DNA of 64,000 bases from Spirosoma agri (GTDB lineage: Bacteria; Bacteroidota; Bacteroidia; Cytophagales; Spirosomataceae). Shown here piece by piece: positions 51,178 to 59,200 of this stretch (its first letter is position 1; each line of letters starts with the position of its first letter). Location: NCBI RefSeq assembly GCF_010747415.1, contig NZ_JAAGNZ010000001.1, positions 1,674,001-1,738,000 of the forward strand, written 5' to 3'. A program made the translations under genes and the position numbers. Under the pieces are notes generated by a model, which worked only from the letters and a program-made list of their open reading frames with translations, made no database searches and was not told the DNA's origin.

Positions 51178-53076
51178 ATGCGTTCAGGTTCGGGTTGGCC
51201 GGGTGTTCAACGTTTGGTATTGGCTTTATTTCTGACGCTACTGGCATTCGAGCGCTGGACCGTATACAACACACCGCTTTCGGGTCTGGATGGTTCGTGG
51301 ATGATTGCGCTTCATCTGGCTCATCAGCAGGAACTGGTTCACGGGACCGAATTCGTGTTTACTTATGGCCCGCTTAGCTGGCTCATTACCCGATTGCCTA
51401 TTGCCGCCCCGGTCTGGGCAATCGTCGCGTTTGACGGGCTTTGGCTCCTGAACGTGTACTTTGTGTTGTGGGTAGCCGCTGGCCCGCGTCTCACGTTGAC
51501 GCGGGCGCTGCTTTTGACCGGGCTCGTGGTCGTACACCGGCAATGTGCCACTACGGAAACCCCTTTCATGTATTATTTTTTCGTGCTGGTTTACCTGCTC
51601 TACCATCAGCAGACCGGTAAACGATGGGTATTGGCCGTCGCCGTTAGCCTGGCTACGCTGACGTTCTATCTGAAGGCCAACGTTGGTCTTGTCAGCTTGG
51701 GCAGCGTCATCGTCTATGGATTGTGGCTGGTTCGTTCAGGCCCTGACCGAGTCGTTGGCCTGGTTGTCATCGGGGCCCTATTGACGCTGGTTGGTATCAG
51801 TGCGCAACTGCTTCCGGTGGCTTTACTGCCTTTTTTGCGGGCTCAGTGGCACATGATCGATTCCTACAATGACGTTATGTATCAATTGCAGGACTGGAAA
51901 CCGCTGGCAGCTGCTTTGTTGATACTTGCCTTCACCGTGTTTCTGGTGGGCTACGCAAGCTGGCAAGCCTGGCGGAAACACGAAGCCGGAATCTGGTGGC
52001 GACAGAATGGGATTGTGCTTGTGTTGATGGCTTTACAGCTATTTGTGCTCGTCAAAGAAGCCTTTGTGCGGGCCGATGCTGGCCATATGGGGTTATTTTA
52101 TAAATACGCGCTGCTGCCGCTTAGTCTATTGGTTTTGTTTGGTCATATCCCGCTGCTACGCCGTTTGACCCTAGTTCCTATACTGCTGATTAGCGCAATA
52201 GGCCCGTTTTTCGTTGCTTACCATTGGGATACTGGCCTGTGGTATCGGTGGATTCCTCAATGGATCAGTTACGTGCAGGACATTCGCGAACCCCTGCATC
52301 CTGGACTAACACCAGTGCCGTCGCCGTGGCCTGCTCACTGGCGTACGCTGCTCAAAAATAAGCGGGTCGACGTTGTTCCCGGCGAAATTGCCCTACTTTA
52401 CCAAAATCAACTGGACTATACACCGCGTCCGGTTATTCAGACATATCAGGTAACCGATGCCTATCTTGACTCACTGAATGCCAAACATTTCCTCTCGACA
52501 CGTGCGCCCGATTATGTGTTGGTAACGGGTGGTTCGGTCGATAACCGCGATCCGTGCGCTGATGAAACACTAACCAAACTTTCGCTACGGCGGGCCTATC
52601 GGGTAGTGGATACATTCGGAGAGTGGGCGCTGTTGAACCGACGTTCGGCGCCACTTGCCCTAACATTGATTCGGGATGATCAAACCAGCGTGCGACTCAA
52701 CGAACCCATTCCTGTAACCGACAACGATTCGACCAGTATCCAACTTTGGCAGCTGGAAGGGCATTATGGCCTGGCTGGTTACCTGAGTCGTTTGCTCATG
52801 CAGCCACCTCGATTAGCGTTGGAATTAACCTATCAAACCGGCGACCTGAAACGTTTTCGTACCGCTTTGCCGTTACTCCGTTCCGGACTATTGTTGCCTG
52901 AACATCCGAGGAGTCAGGCTGAGCTGAAGCACCACTGGCAAACGAGCGAGCAACAACCTGCTGCTGATCAAATGCGTAGCTTCCGGCTTCTGAGTGCCCC
53001 CAATCTGCCCCTTATGTTTGCACCAACAATGTGCGTACATCGACGTGTTTACCGAATTGAACTGGTCGACGGATAG
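51178..53076 (+). CDS. Polytopic membrane protein, GT-C-like glycosyltransferase candidate
   Basis: About 632 residues from ATG 51178. About ten or more hydrophobic helices fill the first 380 residues. An acidic residue sits in the first external loop (TPLSGLDGSWMIALHLAHQQEL), as in GT-C enzymes that use lipid-linked sugars. The C-terminal 250 residues form a soluble domain with no motif I can name. GT-C membership is suggested by topology, not by a strong motif. It precedes a GH92 mannosidase and a GT39-like gene on the same strand, so a glycan role is plausible. Confidence 0.6.
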   Translation: MRSGSGWPGVQRLVLALFLTLLAFERWTVYNTPLSGLDGSWMIALHLAHQQELVHGTEFVFTYGPLSWLITRLPIAAPVWAIVAFDGLWLLNVYFVLWVAAGPRLTLTRALLLTGLVVVHRQCATTETPFMYYFFVLVYLLYHQQTGKRWVLAVAVSLATLTFYLKANVGLVSLGSVIVYGLWLVRSGPDRVVGLVVIGALLTLVGISAQLLPVALLPFLRAQWHMIDSYNDVMYQLQDWKPLAAALLILAFTVFLVGYASWQAWRKHEAGIWWRQNGIVLVLMALQLFVLVKEAFVRADAGHMGLFYKYALLPLSLLVLFGHIPLLRRLTLVPILLISAIGPFFVAYHWDTGLWYRWIPQWISYVQDIREPLHPGLTPVPSPWPAHWRTLLKNKRVDVVPGEIALLYQNQLDYTPRPVIQTYQVTDAYLDSLNAKHFLSTRAPDYVLVTGGSVDNRDPCADETLTKLSLRRAYRVVDTFGEWALLNRRSAPLALTLIRDDQTSVRLNEPIPVTDNDSTSIQLWQLEGHYGLAGYLSRLLMQPPRLALELTYQTGDLKRFRTALPLLRSGLLLPEHPRSQAELKHHWQTSEQQPAADQMRSFRLLSAPNLPLMFAPTMCVHRRVYRIELVDG

Positions 53077-53196
53077 CCAAATGCGGTTTTTCTTTTTTGC
53101 TGGTTTTTCAGAATTAAGAGCAGCACCACATGTGGTTACAGAAGCTTTTCGTACCTTTTTGGTCCTTATTTCCAGCAACGGGTTTATCCTCAAAAA

Positions 53197-55482
53197 ATGA
53201 CAAAAGTTAGCCTCACGATCCTCTTTCAACTTCTCCTCCTTGTTACGTACGCTCAGCAAAATCTCGTTCCTTATGTACATCCGCTGATTGGCACCGAAAA
53301 GATGGGCCACACATTTCCAGGGGCTACTGTGCCGTTTGGGTCTGTTCAACTGAGCCCCGATTCGGATACGTTATCCTACGAACTCAATGGCAAGTACAAT
53401 GGCGATGTCTACAAGTATTGCGCGGGTTACAAATACGAAGATAAAACAATTGTCGGGTTCAGTCACACCCATTTCAGCGGGACAGGGCACTCGGATCTAG
53501 GCGATTTCCTGATCATGCCTACGCAGGGGCCCTTACAGCTTAACCCCGGTGTAGCTTCCAATCCGAAAGGGGGCTACCGGTCGGCCTTCTCGCACGCGAA
53601 CGAAGTGGCCGAAGCGGGCTATTATAAAGTGAAGCTGGACGACCACGCGATTCTGGCCGAACTGACGGCCTCAAATCGGGTTGGTTTTCATCAGTATACC
53701 TTCCCAAAATCCGACCAGTCGCACATCATTCTGGATCTGACCCACGGCATTTATAACTACGAAGACAAAGTCGTCTGGACCTTCGTTCGGGTCGTAAACG
53801 ACACGCTTATAACGGGTTACCGGCAAACGAACGGATGGGCGCGCACCCGAACGGTTTATTTTGCGCTGTCGTTCTCGAAGCCGTTCAAATCGTACGGGCA
53901 GAAGAATCTGGACAAGGCGCAGGTGTACAAAGGTTTCTGGCGGAAGTTCGACCAGACCAAAAACTTTCCGGACATAGCGGGCAAACGGATTCGCATGTAT
54001 TTTGATTTTGATACGGAAGAGGGCGAGAAGGTGAAAATGAAGATGGCCTTATCGCCGGTAAGTCAGGAAAATGCCCTCGCGAATATGCAGGCTGAAATAC
54101 CGCACTGGAATTTTGAGCAGGTCAAAGCCAAGGCACAAGCCGACTGGAATAAGGAATTGAACAAGATTCAGATTGACGCGTCGGAAACCGATAAGGTGAA
54201 TTTCTATACGTCCCTCTATCACTCGTTCATCAACCCAACGACGTACATGGACGTTAATGGTCAGTACAAGGGATTGGATCAGGGCGTGCATCAGGCCACG
54301 GGCACCAACTACACGACGTTTTCGCTTTGGGATACCTACCGGGCGTTGCATCCGTTTTTCAACCTCATTCAGCCGTCCCGAAACAGCGACATGGTGCAGT
54401 CCATGCTGAACCACTACGATCAGAGTACGCTGAAAATGTTGCCCGTCTGGTCGCATTATGCCAACGATAACTGGTGCATGAGTGGGTATCACAGCGTGTC
54501 GGTGCTGGCCGATGCGATCATAAAAGGATCGTTCAAAGGGAATGCCCAGAAAGCACTCGACGCGTGTGTTGCCACGTCCAATCACCGCAGTTACGAGGGT
54601 ATCGGTGAGTATATCGATCGGGGGTACGTGCCCGCAACGGCCAGTGGTACGTCGGTATCCAACACGCTCGAGTACGCCTATGACGATTGGTGCATTGCGC
54701 AGATCGCGAAAAAACTGAACCGGCAGGATGTGTACGAAACCTACCGGAAACGCTCCGAAAGCTGGAAAAACGTCTACGATAAGTCGATTGGTTTTATGCG
54801 CCCCCGGCTGGCAGATGGCTCATTCAAAAAAGAATTTGACGTACTCCAGACGGATGGCCAGGGGTTCATCGAAGGAAACTCGTGGAATTTCAGCTTTTTC
54901 GTGCCGCAGAACCCAACGGCTCTAATCGACTATATGGGTGGTCCGAAGAAATTTACCGCCCGGCTCGATACGCTCTTTTCTATGCACCTGCCCGATAAGT
55001 TTTTCGCCGAAACCGAAGACATTACCCGCGAAGGGATCATTGGCGGCTACATCCACGGCAACGAACCCGCTCACCACATTGCGTACTTGTACAACTGGGC
55101 CGGACAGCCCTGGAAAACGCAGGAACGCGTGCGTATGATTCTCAACATGCAGTACAAACCCACTCCCGACGGACTGGGCGGCAATGACGATTGCGGTCAA
55201 ATGAGCGCGTGGTATATGTTTTCGAGCATGGGTTTTTATCCTGTATCTCCCGGCTCAGAAGACTACTCATTGGGGAGTCCTTCGGTTCAACGTGCCCGCC
55301 TGAACCTGGAAAATGGGCAGACGTTTACTGTCGAAGCTATCAATCAGGGCGACAAAAATGTATACGTGCAAAAGGTGTTGTTGAACGGCAAACCCCTGAA
55401 CCAGCCCATCATTACCCACGCCGATATTCTGAAAGGTGGTAAGCTGACATTCTACATGGCAGCGAAACCAGTGAAGAAATAA
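53197..55482 (+). CDS. GH92 family alpha-mannosidase, secreted
   Basis: 761 residues with a signal peptide (TKVSLTILFQLLLLVTYAQ). The GH92 opening YVHPLIGTEKMGHTFPGATVPFG is present, then TKNFPDIAGK, SLWDTYRALHPFF, GNEPAHHIAYLYNWAGQPW and the near-C-terminal GNDDCGQMSAWYMFSSMGFYPVSPGS that carries catalytic acids. GH92 enzymes are calcium-dependent exo-alpha-mannosidases acting on host or fungal glycans or on mannose-rich polymers. The linkage preference cannot be read here. A 23-nt-mismatch-containing palindromic repeat follows the gene (55505-55607). No SusC/SusD pair is next to it. Confidence 0.93.
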   Translation: MTKVSLTILFQLLLLVTYAQQNLVPYVHPLIGTEKMGHTFPGATVPFGSVQLSPDSDTLSYELNGKYNGDVYKYCAGYKYEDKTIVGFSHTHFSGTGHSDLGDFLIMPTQGPLQLNPGVASNPKGGYRSAFSHANEVAEAGYYKVKLDDHAILAELTASNRVGFHQYTFPKSDQSHIILDLTHGIYNYEDKVVWTFVRVVNDTLITGYRQTNGWARTRTVYFALSFSKPFKSYGQKNLDKAQVYKGFWRKFDQTKNFPDIAGKRIRMYFDFDTEEGEKVKMKMALSPVSQENALANMQAEIPHWNFEQVKAKAQADWNKELNKIQIDASETDKVNFYTSLYHSFINPTTYMDVNGQYKGLDQGVHQATGTNYTTFSLWDTYRALHPFFNLIQPSRNSDMVQSMLNHYDQSTLKMLPVWSHYANDNWCMSGYHSVSVLADAIIKGSFKGNAQKALDACVATSNHRSYEGIGEYIDRGYVPATASGTSVSNTLEYAYDDWCIAQIAKKLNRQDVYETYRKRSESWKNVYDKSIGFMRPRLADGSFKKEFDVLQTDGQGFIEGNSWNFSFFVPQNPTALIDYMGGPKKFTARLDTLFSMHLPDKFFAETEDITREGIIGGYIHGNEPAHHIAYLYNWAGQPWKTQERVRMILNMQYKPTPDGLGGNDDCGQMSAWYMFSSMGFYPVSPGSEDYSLGSPSVQRARLNLENGQTFTVEAINQGDKNVYVQKVLLNGKPLNQPIITHADILKGGKLTFYMAAKPVKK

Positions 55483-55504
55483 AGTTTTTTCTTACGGCCA
55501 CGTC

Positions 55505-55607
55505 TACCCTCACCCCCGACCCCTCTCCCAACGTTGGGCGAGGGATGAAAAGAAGTATGGCTGCGCTCCCCTCGCTCAGTATGGGAGAGGGGGGCGGGGT
55601 GAGGGTA
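55505..55607. repeat. G/C-rich palindromic repeat, long copy
   Basis: The outer arms 55505-55530 and 55582-55607 match at 23 of 26 positions. Inside lies a perfect 12-bp palindrome CCCAACGTTGGG (55527-55538) and further CTC/GAG pairing. The right arm contains GGGAGAGG...CGGGGTGA also found at 8590-8607. It may double as the GH92 terminator. Confidence 0.85.
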
Positions 55608-55631
55608 CTAATCCACGAATGTTCATAGTCA

Positions 55632-57140
55632 ATGACGAAAAGATCGGCCATACTCGCTGGGTTTATTGCCCTGAAGTTCCTGCTTCAGTATTTTCTGATC
55701 AGTCCCGAGTATGAGTTGCACCGGGATGAATACCTGCATCTAGATCAGGCCAACCATCTGGCGTGGGGCTATTTGTCGGTGCCGCCCGTCACGTCCTGGC
55801 TTGCCCTGATCGTCAGTTGGTTGGGCAACTCGGCGCTCACTGTTCGATTCTTCCCGGCCTTCTTCGGCGCACTGACAATACTGATCGTCTGGAAAACAGT
55901 GGAGGAGTTAGCCGGTAATTTATTCGCTTGCGTTCTGGCGGCTACGGGTTTGTTATTTTCCGTCCTGTTGCGGCTCAATCAGCTCTTTCAGCCCAACTCC
56001 GTGGATGTTTTTTGCTGGACGGCCCTATATTTTGTTGTCATCAGCTACATCAATTCCAGAAACAATCGATGGCTCTACATTTTTGCTGTCGTCTTTGCCT
56101 TCGGGTTTTTGAATAAATATACTGTTGGCTTTCTGCTGATTGGTCTGTTGCCCGCCATACTGCTGACTGACCAGCGCCGTTTACTGGCCAATCGACACGT
56201 TTATCTAGCCATGTTGGTGAGTCTTTTACTGGTCATGCCCAACCTGATCTGGCAATATCAACATGCGTTTCCGGTCGTTCATCACATGAAGCTACTGGCG
56301 GAGACCCAGTTGGTCAAAGTGAACCGGCTCGACTTTTTTAAGGAGCAGCTTCTGTTCTTCATTGGCTCGCTGTTTATCATCATCACGGGCTTATACGCGC
56401 TACTGGTTTACAAGCCATTCGTAAACTACCGGCTCTTCTTTTTTGCCCTAATTTTCACGTTGCTTGCCTTCACGTACTTCAGAGCGAAAGGCTATTACGC
56501 AATTGGAATCTATCCCATTTATCTGGCGTTCGGGTCGGTTTTTATCTCGGTCAGCGTACGCTCGGTGTGGCTGCGGATTGCTTCACTGGCCATCCCGGTA
56601 CTGCTTTTTATTCCATTGTTCGAAGTAGCGTTCCCTAACAAAAGCCCGGAAGAAATTGTCCGACATCCGGAGCGCTATAAACAACTGGGTTTGCTACGCT
56701 GGGAAGATGGCAAGGAGCATCCGCTACCCCAGGATTTTGCGGATATGCTGGGTTGGCGCGAATTGGCTGCTAAAGTAGACTCGGTCTATGCCCATTCGCC
56801 CGATCCGGCGAAAACACTGGTTTTGTGCGATAATTACGGACAGGCGGGCGCGATCAACTACTATACGCGTCAACCGATCCGAGCCGTTACCTTCAATGCG
56901 GACTATATAAACTGGTTCGATCTCGACACAAAATACACCCACCTCATCCGGGTTAAAAATGCGGGCGAACGATCCGGTGAGCTCAAAGAAACGGGGCCTT
57001 TATTTGCCACGGCCTACGCTGCGGATTCCGTTCGGAGTCCATTTGCCCGAGAGCGTAGGACAACTATCTTTGTCTTTGAGTTCGCCAACGTAGACATCAA
57101 CCAGCGGCTGGCCAACGAGGTGCAACAGGAGCGTTGGTGA
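55632..57140 (+). CDS. GT39/ArnT-like polytopic glycosyltransferase
   Basis: 502 residues, about 11 to 13 membrane helices. The first loop carries the acid pair in YELHRDEYLHLDQANHLAWG, the catalytic signature of the PMT/ArnT (GT39/GT83) superfamily that transfers sugars from polyprenyl phosphate. The following helices (SWLALIVSWLGNSALTVRFFPAFFG) fit the ArnT-like layout. The C-terminal part is a soluble periplasmic region. The acceptor is unknown. It is 25 nt downstream of a palindromic repeat, so it is probably transcribed separately from the mannosidase. Confidence 0.85.
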   Translation: MTKRSAILAGFIALKFLLQYFLISPEYELHRDEYLHLDQANHLAWGYLSVPPVTSWLALIVSWLGNSALTVRFFPAFFGALTILIVWKTVEELAGNLFACVLAATGLLFSVLLRLNQLFQPNSVDVFCWTALYFVVISYINSRNNRWLYIFAVVFAFGFLNKYTVGFLLIGLLPAILLTDQRRLLANRHVYLAMLVSLLLVMPNLIWQYQHAFPVVHHMKLLAETQLVKVNRLDFFKEQLLFFIGSLFIIITGLYALLVYKPFVNYRLFFFALIFTLLAFTYFRAKGYYAIGIYPIYLAFGSVFISVSVRSVWLRIASLAIPVLLFIPLFEVAFPNKSPEEIVRHPERYKQLGLLRWEDGKEHPLPQDFADMLGWRELAAKVDSVYAHSPDPAKTLVLCDNYGQAGAINYYTRQPIRAVTFNADYINWFDLDTKYTHLIRVKNAGERSGELKETGPLFATAYAADSVRSPFARERRTTIFVFEFANVDINQRLANEVQQERW

Positions 57141-57260
57141 CCTTGTTTATTAGCGGTTTCTGATCACGTTTTGAACAATAGATCTCGCTCGAAATTCGAC
57201 ATTTTTTGACTAGTACCCATATCGTCGGGAAGCGCGGTGTATCCTAGGTACAGATTAATG

Positions 57261-57291
57261 CGTTGCGCGTAACAATAGCCTTTACGCAACG
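57261..57291 (+). promoter_or_regulatory. Hairpin upstream of the aldehyde oxidoreductase operon
   Basis: CGTTGCGcGTAA (57261-57272) pairs with TTACGCAACG (57282-57291) with one bulged base. It lies 84 nt upstream of the first gene. It could be a leader hairpin or operator and does not match a molybdenum-cofactor riboswitch that I can recognise. Confidence 0.4.
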
Positions 57292-57374
57292 GTTACGTGT
57301 TACTAGCCCCACCACTCAATACTTACCCTTCCAATCGTTTCAACGTTAAACGTAGTATTTTTCCGAAGAACTGT

Positions 57375-58160
57375 ATGCATGATGAAAACGACCCATCTCG
57401 ACTGACGGAGGATGAAAAGAAGTTGTTTGAAGACCTGATGCCCGAAGACCTGGACGAGATTCTCGACTCTGGGGTGAACCGACGTCACTTTTTAAAATTA
57501 GTGACCTTGGCGGGCGGGGGAATGCTCGCGGCTCAGTCAGCCGTTGCCGAGCAGCTATTGACTAAACCACTCAGCTCGTCTCCAACGGAGCTTTCGTCGG
57601 CCACGATCGAAAATGGCGTTACTGTATCGCTTAAGGTTAATGGTACAACCCAAAAACTAGTGGTCGATTCCCGAATGACGCTGCTCGATACGTTGCGGGA
57701 ACGGCTGGAGCTGACCGGTTCTAAAAAAGGCTGCGACCACGGTCAATGCGGTGCCTGTACGGTACTCGTGAATGGCCAGCGGGTATTGTCCTGCCTGACG
57801 TTGGCCGCCAGCTGTGAAGGAAAGCGCGTTCAAACGGTCGAAGGACTGGCACAAGGGACTACGCTTCATCCAATGCAGGCTGCCTTTCTGAAACACGATG
57901 GGTTCCAATGCGGTTTCTGTACGCCCGGCCAACTATGCTCGGCCGTTGCCTTGATCGAGGAAGCCAAAAACGGGCACGCCAGCTACGTTACTGAAGCTAT
58001 TCGTAAACAACCCGCTCCCGTTCAACTGTCGAACGAAGAGATTCGGGAGCGGATGTCGGGGAATATCTGCCGTTGCGGAGCTTATCCTAATATTGTTGCC
58101 GCTATTCAGGAGGTGCACAGCGGAAAACCCGTCGAGCAGACATTCAACTTTTCGGCCTAA
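57375..58160 (+). CDS. Aldehyde oxidoreductase, 2Fe-2S subunit (PaoA-like), Tat-exported
   Basis: 261 residues from ATG 57375. The frame is open further upstream, but this start gives the acidic n-region and Tat motif R36-R37 in NRRHFLKLVTLAGGG. The domain has the plant-type 2Fe-2S motif CDHGQCGACTVLVNG...C and the second cluster motif CGFCTPGQ...CRCG. It passes electrons from the molybdenum site in the periplasmic trimeric enzyme, where the other subunits should travel through Tat by hitchhiking. It is first in a three-gene operon. Confidence 0.92.
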   Translation: MHDENDPSRLTEDEKKLFEDLMPEDLDEILDSGVNRRHFLKLVTLAGGGMLAAQSAVAEQLLTKPLSSSPTELSSATIENGVTVSLKVNGTTQKLVVDSRMTLLDTLRERLELTGSKKGCDHGQCGACTVLVNGQRVLSCLTLAASCEGKRVQTVEGLAQGTTLHPMQAAFLKHDGFQCGFCTPGQLCSAVALIEEAKNGHASYVTEAIRKQPAPVQLSNEEIRERMSGNICRCGAYPNIVAAIQEVHSGKPVEQTFNFSA

Positions 58161-58179
58161 CCCGTTACTAGCTAGTCTA

Positions 58180-59187
58180 ATGAGACCCTTCACGTATACC
58201 CGGGCAAAAGACCCGACCGCAGCTGTAAACCAACTGTCGGGAAACCCGAACGCTAAATTCCTGGCCGGCGGCACCAACTTGCTGGATTTGATGAAAGAGG
58301 ACGTAGAGCGACCGAACGAGCTGGTTGACATCTCGGAACTGGGCCTGCGTGACATTAAGGCCATCGCGAACGGTCCCCAAAAAGGAGGCATCTCGATAGG
58401 TGGTCTGGGAAAAAATACCGACGCGGCCAACCACGCACTGATCCGTCAACACTACCCGCTGCTGGCCCAGGCTATTCTGGCCGGTGCATCAGGGCAGATA
58501 CGGAATATGGCTACCAATGGCGGTAACCTGCTCCAGCGAACACGTTGCCCCTATTTTTATGAGGTGTCGATGCCCTGCAACAAACGTGAGCCTGGGACAG
58601 GTTGCGGTGCGCTGGAAGGTATCAACCGAACGCATGCTATCTTCGGTTGGACAGAAAAGTGCGTGGCAGTATATCCCTCGGATATGGCCATCGCGCTGGC
58701 GGCACTGGATGCCGTCGTCAGCGTACGGAATGCCAGCGGTCAGGAGCGAACCATTCCGTTCGCTGACTTCCACCGGTTGCCGGGCGATAAGCCGGAACAG
58801 GATACCAACCTGGCACACGGCGAACTGATCACCGCCATCGAACTGCCGAAGAACAACTTTGCCGCTACGTCTTACTACCTCAAAGTACGGGATCGGGCGT
58901 CGTATGCATTTGCGTTGGTGTCGGTAGCCGCTGCGCTGGAGATAGTTGATAACAAGATCGTTCAGGCGAGAATCGCAATGGGCGGTGTGGCGCATAAACC
59001 CTGGCGGGCTCTTAAGGCTGAGCAACTGCTGGTTGGTAAAGAAGCGACGGACGCCAATTTTAAACTGGCTGCCGATGCTGAGATGGCCGGTGCAAAACCA
59101 TTGGACCACAATCGATTCAAGGTAGAATTAGGTAACCGGAGTATAGTTCTGGCGCTGCAAATGGCGATGAATGGAGGAAAGGCTTGA
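58180..59187 (+). CDS. Aldehyde oxidoreductase, FAD subunit with 4Fe-4S insert (PaoB-like)
   Basis: 335 residues from ATG 58180. The FAD-binding domain has FLAGGTNLLDLMKEDVERP and GASGQIRNMATNGGNLLQRTRC. Four cysteines follow (RCPYF, MPCNK, TGCGA, EKCVA), the extra 4Fe-4S insertion seen in PaoB-type subunits. No signal peptide of its own is visible, which fits export with the Tat-bearing subunit. The start is 20 nt after the preceding gene's stop. Confidence 0.92.
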   Translation: MRPFTYTRAKDPTAAVNQLSGNPNAKFLAGGTNLLDLMKEDVERPNELVDISELGLRDIKAIANGPQKGGISIGGLGKNTDAANHALIRQHYPLLAQAILAGASGQIRNMATNGGNLLQRTRCPYFYEVSMPCNKREPGTGCGALEGINRTHAIFGWTEKCVAVYPSDMAIALAALDAVVSVRNASGQERTIPFADFHRLPGDKPEQDTNLAHGELITAIELPKNNFAATSYYLKVRDRASYAFALVSVAAALEIVDNKIVQARIAMGGVAHKPWRALKAEQLLVGKEATDANFKLAADAEMAGAKPLDHNRFKVELGNRSIVLALQMAMNGGKA

Positions 59188-59200
59188 TCGTAACCATCAC

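Noticed and set aside
57297..57374. Upstream extension of the 2Fe-2S subunit from the GTG at 57297
   Set aside because: The extension has no family resemblance; ATG 57375 gives the normal acidic n-region and Tat motif.
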